Below, in pieces: positions 1 through 8,759 of a stretch of 32,570 bases of DNA. The notes under the pieces are model-generated. The model made no database searches, had not been told where the DNA came from, and was given only the letters and a program-made list of their open reading frames with translations. Source of the stretch: an uncultured Prevotella sp. (GTDB taxonomy: Bacteria; Bacteroidota; Bacteroidia; Bacteroidales; Bacteroidaceae); the NCBI GenBank assembly GCA_946614435.1, contig CAMOGW010000022.1, positions 1 to 32,570 of the forward strand. The letters are read 5' to 3'. Position 1 is the stretch's first letter; every line of letters begins with the position of its first letter. The position numbers and the translations under genes are program-made.

Positions 1-30
1 CAAGGCAATGGTTGCAAGTGTTCGTTTCAT
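1..30 (-). CDS. N-terminal fragment of an exported protein (partial)
   Basis: The complement of this stretch reads ATG followed by MKRTLATIAL and runs off the left edge. A short basic start followed by hydrophobic residues looks like the beginning of a signal peptide. A good Bacteroidota promoter lies just upstream on the same strand (74-104), which supports a real gene start. The product cannot be identified from ten residues. Confidence 0.55.
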   Translation of the reverse strand, partial: MKRTLATIAL

Positions 31-73
31 GATTGTAGAATGTTTTTTTGGATGAGACAAAATAATATTGTTG

Positions 74-104
74 CAAAAGTACATATTTTTCGCATTTCCC
101 CAAA
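74..104 (-). promoter_or_regulatory. Bacteroidota sigma-ABfr-type promoter for the left-edge gene
   Basis: On the minus strand a TTTG (-33 box, 101-104) is followed after exactly 19 bases by TACTTTTG (-7 box, 74-81). This matches the phylum consensus TTTG-N19-TAnnTTTG. Transcription would begin near position 70, giving a leader of about 40 bases before the start codon at 30. Confidence 0.7.
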
Positions 105-158
105 ACATTAGTAAGAAATAATCACAGGACGAGTTGCAAGGTTACGCGATTTTTTTCG

Positions 159-166
159 TACTTTTG
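159..166 (+). promoter_or_regulatory. -7 promoter box abutting the methyltransferase start
   Basis: TACTTTTG fits the -7 consensus TAnnTTTG. A weaker TTG lies at 134-136, 22 bases upstream, which is slightly long. The ATG at 171 is only four bases past the box, so the predicted transcription start falls on or next to the start codon and the mRNA would have essentially no leader. Confidence 0.55.
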
Positions 167-170
167 CAAC

Positions 171-1427
171 ATGAAGCAACTGGAACACTGGCTGATGGAG
201 GGCGACAACCTCGACGGGCTGCAGGCTCTGATGCCTGAGCTGGAGGGGCGTGTAGATGTGATCTACATTGATCCGCCTTACAACACGCATCACCGCGAGC
301 TGACTTACAACGACTGCCACCATGACTGGAGCACCATGATGCTGCCACGACTGCAACTGGCCCGACGACTGCTCAAGCCACAGGGTGTGATGGTGGTGAG
401 CATCGACCAGCACGAACTGTTCCGACTGGGAGCACTCATGGACGAGACATTCGGCCAGGAGAACTGCCTGGGGGTGGTGACACTCGTGAACAACCTGAAA
501 GGACGCTCTGACGGCAGACACTTTGCCGTGTGCAATGAGTTCATGCTGTTCTATGCCCTGCACCCCGAGCAGGTGAGAATGAACCTGACGGACATTGACG
601 AGGAAGAGCAAGACGGCGACTACTGCTTTGCCGACGAGCGTAGCAGCTATAAGATGACGGGATTCAGAAAGACGGGCAAAGCCTGGCGGCGAGAAGAGCG
701 CCCGCTGATGTACTATCCAGTGCTGCGGCGCAACGGCGAGTTTTTCAGCATCAGCGACGAGGAGTTCGCGCAAATCTACCAAAACGGCACATTCAACGAC
801 GCCTTCGTGGAAAGTCTTTGCCAGCAATATCGCTCCGACGGCTATGACGTGTTCCTCCCCTTGAACCGACGGGGCGAGAAAGGGCGCTGGCGCTGGGGCT
901 TTGCCGACACGTTTCGCAGAGCCCACAAGACGGAACTTTGCGTAAACAACAGCGGTACGCTCTGCGTGAAGATGCGCAACCGACTGGAAGACGGAAGCCT
1001 GCGCGGAAAACTGGCGAAGACAACCTGGTATAAGGCTGAATACGACACCGGCACGGCCACACGACAGCTGACCGAGCTGATGGGCGGAAAGCACGTGTTC
1101 GACAATCCGAAGTCGGTGGAGCACATCAAAGACGTGCTCAGACTGTTCGCACGCGATGCGCTCATTCTGGACTTCTTTGCAGGCTCAGGCACTACGATGC
1201 ATGCCACACTCGCACTGAACGAAGAGGACGGCGGAAGCAGGCGCTGCATCATCATCACCAACAACGAGAATGGCATCTGCCGGCGCGTGACGCTCGAACG
1301 TTGCCGACGCATCATCGAAGGCTATCAGCAAGCCGACGGAACCCGCATCAAGGGCTATGCCGGCAACAAGTTGCGCTACATTGACCTCAGCAATGAGAAA
1401 AACAGGCCACAATTCAACAATTTTTAA
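171..1427 (+). CDS. Orphan site-specific DNA methyltransferase (beta class, type III Mod-like)
   Basis: A 418-residue S-adenosylmethionine-dependent DNA amino-methyltransferase. The catalytic DPPY motif is at residues 34-37 (IYIDPPYN) and the AdoMet-binding FAGSGTT motif near 336-342. Catalytic motif before cofactor motif is the beta-class order seen in type III Mod subunits and many N6-adenine enzymes. The C-terminal KGYAGNKLRY is also Mod-like. The divergent middle (about 110-320) would hold the target-recognition domain. It is shorter than a usual Mod subunit, and no Res helicase or other restriction gene lies beside it, so it may act alone in regulation or self-protection. The target base and recognition site cannot be read from sequence. 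The start is the first ATG after the promoter; a leaderless start is implied. Confidence 0.85.
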   Translation: MKQLEHWLMEGDNLDGLQALMPELEGRVDVIYIDPPYNTHHRELTYNDCHHDWSTMMLPRLQLARRLLKPQGVMVVSIDQHELFRLGALMDETFGQENCLGVVTLVNNLKGRSDGRHFAVCNEFMLFYALHPEQVRMNLTDIDEEEQDGDYCFADERSSYKMTGFRKTGKAWRREERPLMYYPVLRRNGEFFSISDEEFAQIYQNGTFNDAFVESLCQQYRSDGYDVFLPLNRRGEKGRWRWGFADTFRRAHKTELCVNNSGTLCVKMRNRLEDGSLRGKLAKTTWYKAEYDTGTATRQLTELMGGKHVFDNPKSVEHIKDVLRLFARDALILDFFAGSGTTMHATLALNEEDGGSRRCIIITNNENGICRRVTLERCRRIIEGYQQADGTRIKGYAGNKLRYIDLSNEKNRPQFNNF

Positions 1428-1470
1428 TTACTTATTGCAGCATAACGTCTCGTTATTCGGGATTTTTAGC

Positions 1471-1478
1471 TAATTTTG
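1471..1478 (+). promoter_or_regulatory. -7 promoter box upstream of the membrane protein
   Basis: TAATTTTG fits TAnnTTTG and lies 31 bases before the ATG at 1510. No convincing -33 box is seen at the right distance. It would drive the membrane protein and probably the hisB and regulator genes behind it. Confidence 0.5.
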
Positions 1479-1509
1479 CAGCAAAAACAAGCAAAAACAG
1501 TATTCCGTC

Positions 1510-2457
1510 ATGGAAAAGGAAAAGAAAACAAAGGACCTCTCACTCTTCCGTCTGCGTAGCACGGGAGCCGTCATCAGCGATGGCTATCAACTCTACATGG
1601 ATAACTTCCGCAAAATATTTCGTAACACATGGCTCATGGCAGTAGTCTATGCGCTGGCTGTCGGTGTGTTCTCAACGCTCTGGCTGAACAGTCTGGCCGA
1701 GCTGGCACTGCTGCTCACGCTGCATGCCCCGATGGAGAGCATCACAAACAGTGCCGCTGCTAACGCACTGCCTCTGGCCGGCGGCTTCGTAGTGATAACA
1801 CTGGCCACGCTATTGCTCACGGCATTCGGATTCTCCATTCTCCGCCAGCACCGCGAAGACAACAGCATCACTCCCCCAGCCCGCTGGTTCGGCCAGTGGC
1901 ACGTAAAGACCATTGGGCGCACACTGACAGCAGGACTGCTCATGGTCATCATACTGCTGTTCATGTTTGCCGTCATTGACACGACGGCCATCCTGCTCAA
2001 GGGCCATCTGTCAAGAACAGCCCTCGGCCTGCTGCTGGTGGGCGAAACGGGCATCTTTGCCTTATTGCTCCCCGTGCTGTTTCTCCTGGCTACGCAATAT
2101 ATCATGGCCACAGACAATAAAATCATGCCCAGCGGACGCCAGACGTTCCGCTACTGGGGCAGTACGATCATCATCAGCTTGGTGGTGTGCATCGTCATAG
2201 GACTGCTGTCTGTCGTCACGGAGCTGCCTGCAGCCGTGCTCTTTTTTGCCAACATCACTTCTATGTCGGGAACGCTGCTGGGCGACCCCTCGGGCATGCC
2301 TGACTATATGTCGTGGCTGAACATTGTAGTATTCACCTTGGCAGGCTTCATTCAGGCCTACATCTATCTTTCAGCCCTGTTCCCCTTCTATTATCTACAC
2401 GGTTCGATAGAGACACAGGAAAAAGAACGGGCCGAGATGAACAAGAAACTTGATTAG
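1510..2457 (+). CDS. Multi-pass inner-membrane protein of unknown function
   Basis: A 315-residue protein with a short charged N-terminus and about six hydrophobic helices, near residues 40-60, 88-112, 132-160, 170-192, 215-240 and 275-300. It ends in a charged cytoplasmic tail rich in Lys and Glu. No catalytic motif is visible. The pattern resembles the uncharacterised DUF-type membrane proteins common in Prevotella; the family name is not certain. hisB starts 16 bases downstream on the same strand, so the two are probably co-transcribed, though no functional link to histidine synthesis is evident. Confidence 0.75.
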   Translation: MEKEKKTKDLSLFRLRSTGAVISDGYQLYMDNFRKIFRNTWLMAVVYALAVGVFSTLWLNSLAELALLLTLHAPMESITNSAAANALPLAGGFVVITLATLLLTAFGFSILRQHREDNSITPPARWFGQWHVKTIGRTLTAGLLMVIILLFMFAVIDTTAILLKGHLSRTALGLLLVGETGIFALLLPVLFLLATQYIMATDNKIMPSGRQTFRYWGSTIIISLVVCIVIGLLSVVTELPAAVLFFANITSMSGTLLGDPSGMPDYMSWLNIVVFTLAGFIQAYIYLSALFPFYYLHGSIETQEKERAEMNKKLD

Positions 2458-2473
2458 ACTTAACATGTAAAAG

Positions 2474-3547
2474 ATGAAAAGAATACTCTTTATTGATCGT
2501 GACGGAACACTGGTAGAGGAACCACACGACGAGCAGGTTGACGCATTAGGGAAGATTCGATTCACGCCTGGCGTAATGCGCAACCTCGGCTTGCTTCGCT
2601 CTAAGACAGACTGTCTGTTTGTCATGGTATCGAACCAAGACGGACTGGGCACCGACTCTTTCCCCGAAGACACGTTCTGGCCTGCCCACAACTTCATTCT
2701 GCAGACGCTGGAGGGCGAAGGCATCACGTTCGACGACATACTCATTGACCGCCACTTCCCTGAAGACAATGCGCCCACTCGCAAGCCACAGACAGGGCTC
2801 GTGGAGAAATACATGAACAAGCCAGAGGAATACGACCTCGCGAACAGCTATGTTATAGGCGACCGCGAGACGGATGCCCTGTTTGCACAAAACATCGGCT
2901 GCAAAAGCCTCATTCTGGGGCAAGACGGCATGACGTGGGACAAGATTGCAGAAATCATCTTTGCCGGAGAGCGCACAGCTGAAGTGAAGCGCACCACAAA
3001 GGAGACCGACATTGACGTGCGCCTCTGCATCGACGGTTCCGGGAAGTGCGACATTGAAACTGGACTGGGCTTTTTCAATCACATGCTTGAACAGATAGGC
3101 AAGCATGGCGGAATGGACCTCTACATACGCTGCAAAGGCGACCTGAACGTAGATGAGCACCACACAATAGAAGACGTGGCACTCGCACTGGGAGAATGCC
3201 TGTTGAAAGCCCTCGGTTCTAAACGAGGAATCGAACGCTATGGCTACTCGCTTCCGATGGACGACTGCATGTGTCATGTGTGTCTTGATTTCGGAGGCCG
3301 TCCGTGGCTGGTATGGGATGCCGAATTCCATCGTGAGCACGTGGGTGACATGCCCACTGAGATGTTCCTGCACTTCTTCAAGAGCCTCAGCGATGCCGCG
3401 CGCATGAACCTTTATATTCATGCCGAGGGGCAGAATGAGCACCACAAGATTGAAGGCATCTTCAAGGCGCTGGCCCGCTCGCTGAAGATGGCTGTAAGAC
3501 GTGACATTTACCACTACGAACTGCCCTCTACGAAAGGGGTGCTCTAA
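2474..3547 (+). CDS. hisB: Bifunctional histidinol-phosphatase / imidazoleglycerol-phosphate dehydratase
   Basis: A 357-residue fusion of two histidine-biosynthesis enzymes. The N-terminal half is a HAD-type histidinol-phosphate phosphatase with the nucleophile motif DRDGTL (Asp8 and Asp10) and a later GDRETDA acid motif. The C-terminal half, from about residue 167, is imidazoleglycerol-phosphate dehydratase with its manganese-binding signatures [29 protein letters not shown] and [15 protein letters not shown]. Length and domain order match the fused HisB of enterobacteria and Bacteroidota. No other his gene is in the window, so the pathway genes are dispersed or lie outside it. The next gene begins 25 bases downstream on the same strand. 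Confidence 0.95.
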   Translation: MKRILFIDRDGTLVEEPHDEQVDALGKIRFTPGVMRNLGLLRSKTDCLFVMVSNQDGLGTDSFPEDTFWPAHNFILQTLEGEGITFDDILIDRHFPEDNAPTRKPQTGLVEKYMNKPEEYDLANSYVIGDRETDALFAQNIGCKSLILGQDGMTWDKIAEIIFAGERTAEVKRTTKETDIDVRLCIDGSGKCDIETGLGFFNHMLEQIGKHGGMDLYIRCKGDLNVDEHHTIEDVALALGECLLKALGSKRGIERYGYSLPMDDCMCHVCLDFGGRPWLVWDAEFHREHVGDMPTEMFLHFFKSLSDAARMNLYIHAEGQNEHHKIEGIFKALARSLKMAVRRDIYHYELPSTKGVL

Positions 3548-3572
3548 AAAAAGAAGAGAATTTTATCTGGAT

Positions 3573-4178
3573 ATGATGACTTTTGAGCAAGGAAGACCGC
3601 ACGTCGCCATCATTGACCCGAACACGCTGGCTGTGCTTGGGCTGAAACAGATTCTGCAAAACGTGTTGCCCATCATGACGGTCGATACATTTGGCTCGAT
3701 GAGCGAATTCGAAGCCAATCACCCCGAACATTATTTCCACTATTTTGTGTCTATGAACATCGTGCTGGAGAATCGCCAGTTCTTCACCGAACATCGTCAC
3801 CAAACGATTGTGCTGACACTCTCGCTCGATGGTGGCTCACAGCTCAGCGAGTTCCACAGCATTTGCATCAACGTACCTGAGCAGACGCTTGTACGGTCGC
3901 TGCTCATGCTCCAGCAGCATGCCCATCCCAACGGAAAGAATCTGCCACCGATGCCGCAAATTCTGCAACAGAAGGTTCTAAGCGACCGCGAAATTGAAGT
4001 CATGGCGCTCATCGTTCAAGGCTACATCAACAAAGAGATTGCCGACCGTCTCAACATCAGCCTCTCTACCGTTATCACCCACCGCAAGAACATCATGGAC
4101 AAACTGGGCATGAAGAGCGTATCGGCCCTCACCATCTATGCTGTCATGCACGGCTACGTTGACATCAACAGAATCTAA
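3573..4178 (+). CDS. LuxR-type transcription regulator with degenerate receiver domain
   Basis: A 201-residue protein. The C-terminal half is a LuxR/FixJ helix-turn-helix: LSDREIEVMALIVQGYINKE, then IADRLNISLSTVITHRKNI. The N-terminal part has the shape of a receiver domain starting HVAIIDPNTLAVLGLKQIL, but the acidic pair is reduced to one Asp, the place where the phospho-acceptor Asp is expected reads FVSMNI, and the usual Lys of strand five reads ICINVPE. It therefore probably does not respond to phosphorylation. An in-frame ATG at 3501 lies inside hisB and would add 24 residues unlike any receiver. The ATG-ATG pair at 3573/3576 gives a proper domain start. No partner kinase is adjacent; the kinase at 19488 is far away. 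Confidence 0.85.
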   Translation: MMTFEQGRPHVAIIDPNTLAVLGLKQILQNVLPIMTVDTFGSMSEFEANHPEHYFHYFVSMNIVLENRQFFTEHRHQTIVLTLSLDGGSQLSEFHSICINVPEQTLVRSLLMLQQHAHPNGKNLPPMPQILQQKVLSDREIEVMALIVQGYINKEIADRLNISLSTVITHRKNIMDKLGMKSVSALTIYAVMHGYVDINRI

Positions 4179-4214
4179 GAAACTTTCATAAGACGATGAA
4201 GAAGCTTTTATATT

Positions 4215-4264
4215 AGAATAAGAAGACCGTGCCTCTATAAGAGTAAGAAGGCCATACCTTTATA
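4215..4264 (+). repeat. Two tandem copies of a 25-bp repeat
   Basis: Positions 4215-4239 and 4240-4264 align over 25 bases with 20 identities (core AAGAAG[A/G]CC followed by CCT[C/T]TATA). A weaker, shortened third copy may precede it near 4191. It sits between the regulator stop codon and the terminator. Confidence 0.6.
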
Positions 4265-4329
4265 TACGATACAAAAAAAGAGCCGTCCGCAACAACAGTG
4301 TTACGGACGGTTCTTTTTTTGTATCGTAT
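4264..4329. terminator. Bidirectional rho-independent terminator
   Basis: Arms 4264-4289 and 4304-4329 are 26 bases each and complementary at all but one position. A GC-rich core (CCGTCCG / CGGACGG) is flanked by an A-run on the left and a T-run on the right. The symmetrical design serves both the regulator gene from the left and the convergent isomerase gene from the right. Confidence 0.92.
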
Positions 4330-4343
4330 GATAAGACTGATAA

Positions 4344-6473
4344 TCAGAAGAAGAGGTAACGGTTGTCAACCACCTTGGCATTCTGATACAACTCCTGCAT
4401 GAAGTTGCCTGCAGCCTGCAATGCCTGCTGCTTCAACTGCTGCTCCTGAGTCTTGGCATTGAAAGTAACGCCCTCGCGCATCTTCTGCTGCACAACCTGG
4501 AACACATAAGCGCCCTCGTTACCCTTCACGACCTTCTTGCTGAACTCGCCTTCCTTCGTAGAAGCTACAGCACCGCTCAGCACAGGCTCGCTCACGCTGG
4601 TAGCCTGAACGAATACAGGAGCTGAGAACGTAATCATAGGAACGGTATCGATGCGAGCACCCTGCTGCTGAGCCTCAGCGATGTTCTTCACACCCTCAAG
4701 TTTCTTTGAAAGCAGCTCGAACTTCTTGTCGCGCAGCACTTCGCGCTTCAGCTCGTCCTTCAGGCTCTCCATGTCCTGATAGCCCACCTTATTAATCTTA
4801 GTGAGTGCCACGACAAGCAGGCAGTCGTTGTTGCCGCACTCATAGAGGGGTGAAATTTCATTGGGCTTGGCATCGAAAATCCACTTCATGGTCTCACGAG
4901 TTGAACGGATGCCTACTACATTGTGGGCACTGCTGACGATGTGCTCGCGAGTGAGCACCTGCAGACCATACTCAGGAGCGTTCTTCTCCATAGCCTCGAT
5001 GGTCTTGCTGGAACTTACGAACTGGCTGAACTTATTGTAAGCATCAGAGTAGGTCCGCTTCGAGAAGTCAATGCTGTGCTTCACAATGGCCACGTCGTAC
5101 TTGTCAACCATAGCCTTGCGGTTCTTCACTAAGATGATGATGTTGCCCTGTGAGAGCTCCAGATTCTTCAGCTCACCAACAGCAGTAGTGTTAAGAGCCG
5201 TAAGATAAGCCTTGGTATCAGCATCCAGCATCGGAGCATTCTGATACATGGCAGAGGTCAGCCACTGGGCCTCACCGGTCTCACCATACTTCTTGGCAAT
5301 AGAATCGAACACTGCACCACCCTTGATAGCCTGATAGACACTGTCAGCAGTAGCACGGGCTGCATCGATAGTAGCACCGCCAATGCGGATGGCACGATAC
5401 TCAATAGAGTCGGGCATCTGGGTCTTGCTGATCAGCTTCACCACGTTCATCGTGTTATCAGAAGCGGTCTCAAAGGGAGCACTCGTCTGGCCTACAGCCA
5501 TCGTATCAATCTTAGCTGCGATGTCGTTAGGCAGAGCTGCACGAGTGACAGACATGCCTGTATAGGCAATCTGAGACTGAGCCTTGCGCACAACGTCGGC
5601 AGCAGCCGCACCTTCCTGCAAGCCCTTCTGAGCCTCCTTCATAGTAGCCATCAGCGCAGCACGGTCGGCCTCAGAAGGCTGAACACGCAGCAAGGCATAC
5701 TTGATGTCGCGGTTCTCGACATACACTTTGTGCTGCTCGCGCTCCTCGTTGTAACGAGCTTTCAGCTCAGCATCGTCCACCTGAACATCGTTGTCGTTGA
5801 CGCTTGAATAAGCGAGTGAAGCCAGCACGATGCTGCTCTCCATGTTCTGGTCGTTGAAGGCTGCCTGAGCCGAAACAGGGTTCGACAACATGCAACCAGC
5901 CAGCAAGTTGCGATACTTCATAGCAAGCAGGTCGCTGCGCAGGTTCTTCTCAACGAACTTCCAGTACTTATAAAGGGGCTCAGCAGCTTCACGCTCCTGT
6001 GCATTTGCAGTCTTGTAGTCGTTCAAGAACTTTGTGAGCATGGTCACATCGAACAGACGAGTCTGCTGATTGATGAAGGGAGTCTGACGAAGCATCGGGT
6101 TCGTGCCTTCCTTCAGCACGTTCTGCAGTTCTTCATCAGTCACGGTCAGCCCCAGCTTAGCGCACTCATCCTCGATAAGGGTGTTCTGCACGAAGGTGCC
6201 CCATACCTGATCTTTCACATTGTTCAGTTCATCCTCTGACAGGTTATCGACACCACGGGTAATCTTCATTACCTCCTGATACTCATCAACGAGTGTCTGG
6301 AACTCCTGCACAGAGATTTTCTTACCTAACACTTGGCCTACCTGCTGACGCTGTTCGTTTTTCGTGGCATCGCACGAGCGGAACAGCTCCTCAGCAATGA
6401 AGGCAAACAGAGCCAAGCCAATCACTGCAACGAGTGCGGGGCCCCAGCTTCTAATTTTTCCAATTGCTGCCAT
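4344..6473 (-). CDS. Membrane-anchored periplasmic peptidyl-prolyl isomerase (PpiD/SurA-like)
   Basis: A 709-residue protein with one N-terminal membrane helix (about residues 10-28), an FxxEELFRS stretch, and then a SurA/PpiD-type chaperone domain (GKKISVQEFQTLVDEYQEVM). The middle and C-terminal parts show parvulin-like segments, including YRAIRIGG and VKHSIDFSKRTYSDAYNKFS. The length is typical of the PpiD-like isomerases of Bacteroidales. It is predicted to help fold outer-membrane and periplasmic proteins while tethered to the inner membrane. It is the last gene of the minus-strand envelope cluster, 110 bases after the CNNM gene, and ends at the shared terminator. Whether the parvulin domains are catalytically active cannot be judged from this reading. 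Confidence 0.85.
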   Translation of the reverse strand: MAAIGKIRSWGPALVAVIGLALFAFIAEELFRSCDATKNEQRQQVGQVLGKKISVQEFQTLVDEYQEVMKITRGVDNLSEDELNNVKDQVWGTFVQNTLIEDECAKLGLTVTDEELQNVLKEGTNPMLRQTPFINQQTRLFDVTMLTKFLNDYKTANAQEREAAEPLYKYWKFVEKNLRSDLLAMKYRNLLAGCMLSNPVSAQAAFNDQNMESSIVLASLAYSSVNDNDVQVDDAELKARYNEEREQHKVYVENRDIKYALLRVQPSEADRAALMATMKEAQKGLQEGAAAADVVRKAQSQIAYTGMSVTRAALPNDIAAKIDTMAVGQTSAPFETASDNTMNVVKLISKTQMPDSIEYRAIRIGGATIDAARATADSVYQAIKGGAVFDSIAKKYGETGEAQWLTSAMYQNAPMLDADTKAYLTALNTTAVGELKNLELSQGNIIILVKNRKAMVDKYDVAIVKHSIDFSKRTYSDAYNKFSQFVSSSKTIEAMEKNAPEYGLQVLTREHIVSSAHNVVGIRSTRETMKWIFDAKPNEISPLYECGNNDCLLVVALTKINKVGYQDMESLKDELKREVLRDKKFELLSKKLEGVKNIAEAQQQGARIDTVPMITFSAPVFVQATSVSEPVLSGAVASTKEGEFSKKVVKGNEGAYVFQVVQQKMREGVTFNAKTQEQQLKQQALQAAGNFMQELYQNAKVVDNRYLFF

Positions 6474-6583
6474 TTGCTTTTTATTGTTTGATTTTTATTA
6501 ATTGTTTCTTTCTTTTTTCGAATTCAGCCGACAAAATTACTAATTTAAAGTGAATTACCTGCATTTTTTTCCAAAAAAATGGC

Positions 6584-7876
6584 TTATTCACAGACTTTTA
6601 GTCGCACAAGTTCTATTTTTGTCGCCGTATTTTTCACTATTTTAAACTCCCAGTGGTCTATCTTTACTACCTCATTGAGCTTAGGGAAGCTCTGATACTC
6701 ATGCAGAATGAGACCACCCACGGTCATATATTCATCGCTCTCTGGCAGTTCCAGATCAAAGAGCTCATTCACTTTTTCAATCTCCAGACGCGCTGAGAGC
6801 AAGTATTCTCCATTCTCAAGCTGTTTCGCTACATAGTTGGTTGAGTCATGCTCGTCCTCAATATCGCCGAAGATTTCTTCCACGATGTCCTCAAGCGCTA
6901 TCAGGCCACTCGTACCGCCAAACTCATCGACCACTACTCCTAACGACTTCTTCTGAGCCAGAAAGGTCTGCATCATCTTGCTGGCAGCCATCGTCTCAGG
7001 CACAAACACCATTGGTCGTATCAGCGTGGAACTGGACGACGAAGCAAGCGGAGTGTGGAGCGTGAAGAGAGATTTCTCCAACTTGAACATCTCGGATGAA
7101 TGCACATACCCCACTATGTGATCAATATCCTCATGATAGACCACGATTTTAGAGTGTCCGCTCTCTATAAAGCGCTGTTTCAGCTGCTCAAGGTCGCAGG
7201 TGTCTTCAACGGCATCTATCTCAGTGCGCGGCACCATACAGTCGCGCACTTTTGTATCTGAGAAATCGAGCGCATTCTGGAAGATACGCACTTCCTCGTC
7301 AATATCGTCCTCGTCAGTAGCATTGTCAATGCTCGACTGCACGAGATAGTCTAAGTCAACCTTTGTAAACTCATGCCCATCACTCTTCTGATCCATCTTC
7401 ACACCGACCAGTCGCAACAATCCCTTTGAAAGCAGTGTGGCAAAGCGCGAGATGGGGTAAAGCAAGATGTAGCACAGCCATGCAGGCACGGCAAAGATGG
7501 TGAGCATCGCATTCGGATTGCTCTTGAACAACGTCTTGGGCAGGAACTCACCAGTGAACAGCACTACTACCGTAGAGAGCAATGTATCGGCAGTTACGCG
7601 AAAGCCATCGGGCAAATCATAGAACAGAGTAGCATCGAAGATCTTGGCAAACAAGATGCCATAGATGACCAGGGCAATATTGTTGCCCACGAGCATCGTC
7701 GAAACAAAGTCGTTAGGGTGCTGATAGAACACTGATATGGCACGCTGTGAGAGTCCGTTTTTCTCACGATCCATCTCTGCCCTCAGCCGATTGCTTGACA
7801 CAAAAGCAATCTCCATGCCCGAGAAGAAGCCGGAGAAGAGCATTGTAATCAGTAGTCCTATGATGAGTGCCGTCAT
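6584..7876 (-). CDS. CNNM/CBS-domain membrane protein of the HlyC/CorC (hemolysin-like) family
   Basis: A 430-residue protein in three parts. An N-terminal CNNM domain of about four membrane segments (starting MTALIIGLLITMLFSGFFSG) is followed by a CBS pair (about 205-330, with RDCMVPRTEIDAVE and GVVVDEFGGTSGLIALEDIV) and a C-terminal CorC/HlyC domain (about 345-425, YLLSARLEIEKVNELF and YMTVGGLI). Family members are linked to magnesium and metal efflux; the 'hemolysin' name is historical. The closest Bacteroidota paralogues include GldE, but nothing here points to gliding. The position between LptC and the PpiD-like isomerase looks like a conserved Bacteroidales arrangement. The upstream gap of 82 bases is filled by an A-rich (minus-strand) tandem repeat. 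Confidence 0.9.
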   Translation of the reverse strand: MTALIIGLLITMLFSGFFSGMEIAFVSSNRLRAEMDREKNGLSQRAISVFYQHPNDFVSTMLVGNNIALVIYGILFAKIFDATLFYDLPDGFRVTADTLLSTVVVLFTGEFLPKTLFKSNPNAMLTIFAVPAWLCYILLYPISRFATLLSKGLLRLVGVKMDQKSDGHEFTKVDLDYLVQSSIDNATDEDDIDEEVRIFQNALDFSDTKVRDCMVPRTEIDAVEDTCDLEQLKQRFIESGHSKIVVYHEDIDHIVGYVHSSEMFKLEKSLFTLHTPLASSSSSTLIRPMVFVPETMAASKMMQTFLAQKKSLGVVVDEFGGTSGLIALEDIVEEIFGDIEDEHDSTNYVAKQLENGEYLLSARLEIEKVNELFDLELPESDEYMTVGGLILHEYQSFPKLNEVVKIDHWEFKIVKNTATKIELVRLKVCE

Positions 7877-7884
7877 TTGGATGT

Positions 7885-7955
7885 CTTTTTATTCTGTTTT
7901 ATGAATGCTTTTTATTTCTGTTTTAAAGAATGATTTTTATTCTGTTTTAAAAGAG
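7885..7955 (-). repeat. Three tandem copies of a 23-25-bp AT-rich repeat in the lptC-CNNM gap
   Basis: Copies lie at 7885-7907, 7908-7932 and 7933-7955, each with the plus-strand core TTTTTATT(T)CTGTTTTA. On the coding (minus) strand this gives three AAACAG(A)AATAAAAA segments directly ahead of the CNNM start codon at 7876. A-rich leaders favour initiation in Bacteroidota, so copy number could influence translation; that effect is inferred. Confidence 0.75.
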
Positions 7956-7958
7956 TCG

Positions 7959-8759
7959 TTAGTTCCGTCCCGCTTTATGTCGCTGCGATGCAGGTCTGAT
8001 TGCAGGCTGCACGACTGTTGTGTCGCCATTGGCCGCCGGCTGCTGTTCATTCTTATCGCCCTCGATGTCGCTGTTCACGAACGAGCCTTTCGAGTTAGTC
8101 ACCGAATAGCGAGTCATTGTCTCATTGCTCTTGAAGCAGGTGCCTTCGATTGTGCGTTCAGGTGTGACCACGCGGCAGAACACGTTGGAATAGAGCTCAT
8201 GGCTCCGACCGTCCCAGAACAGTTCTTCGCTGGTATATATCAGTCCGTTGGTGTTGCGCACATACACCCGTCCCCGTAGCTTCCACAAGTTTTGCTGGTC
8301 GTAATACCATGCTGTATCGGACTGCACGTATGCCTGTACTTCGAATTTCTCATCAAACTGCTCGAAGAACACTCCCTTCATGAATTCCCATCTTGAAGGT
8401 TGGCGTACAGTATTCACTTCCCATCGCTCTGTAATGACACGATACTTAATGACACCTGAGTCACTTATCAGAATCTTCACGCCATAGGAGGTCATCATAG
8501 AGACCGAGTCCTCCGGATGGATGGCATCTGCCGTGTGCTCATGCACCTCATTGCAAGCTATTAGGAATGCGAAAGAAGACATGAATGCAGCCACAAAAAA
8601 CAGATGAGACAATCTGCCGCCGAAGCCGCTTACTGCCCATCTTGTTTGCTGTGCGTATGCTATATTTTCCGTGTCTATCTCTTCACGACCCATGTCGCGT
8701 AGTTCTTTATTCGTGCTAAGTCTCTTTTCTATCGGCTTAATCCACTTTCCACTTGGCAA
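7959..8759 (-). CDS. lptC: LPS-export periplasmic protein LptC (lipoprotein-like)
   Basis: A protein of up to 266 residues. A hydrophobic stretch ending FLIAC (about residues 50-68) resembles a lipobox or membrane anchor. An OstA/LptC-like beta-rich domain follows, with GVIKYRVITERWE, WEFMKGVFFEQFDE, WYYDQQNLWKLRGRVYV, FWDGRSHELYS and a closing RTIEGTCFKSNETMTRYSVTNSKG. This matches the LptC proteins of Bacteroidales, which carry lipopolysaccharide from the inner membrane towards LptA. The C-terminal tail is Gln/Ala/Arg-rich. The ATG at 8759 overlaps the preceding gene by 23 bases and gives an unusually long N-region. The ATG at 8693 (residue 23) is a credible alternative, and an even shorter start may be the real one. 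Confidence 0.8.
   Translation of the reverse strand: MPSGKWIKPIEKRLSTNKELRDMGREEIDTENIAYAQQTRWAVSGFGGRLSHLFFVAAFMSSFAFLIACNEVHEHTADAIHPEDSVSMMTSYGVKILISDSGVIKYRVITERWEVNTVRQPSRWEFMKGVFFEQFDEKFEVQAYVQSDTAWYYDQQNLWKLRGRVYVRNTNGLIYTSEELFWDGRSHELYSNVFCRVVTPERTIEGTCFKSNETMTRYSVTNSKGSFVNSDIEGDKNEQQPAANGDTTVVQPAIRPASQRHKAGRN

Noticed and set aside
108..1124. Long open frame on the minus strand opposite the methyltransferase
   Set aside because: The methyltransferase has clear catalytic motifs. The opposite frame has His/Val/Leu-rich composition typical of a codon shadow.
2546..3514. Long minus-strand frame opposite hisB
   Set aside because: Shadow of a well-supported gene, with no domain features.
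3501..3572. Upstream ATG for the LuxR-type regulator inside hisB
   Set aside because: The added 24 residues do not resemble a receiver domain and the overlap with hisB is long. ATG 3573 begins the domain.
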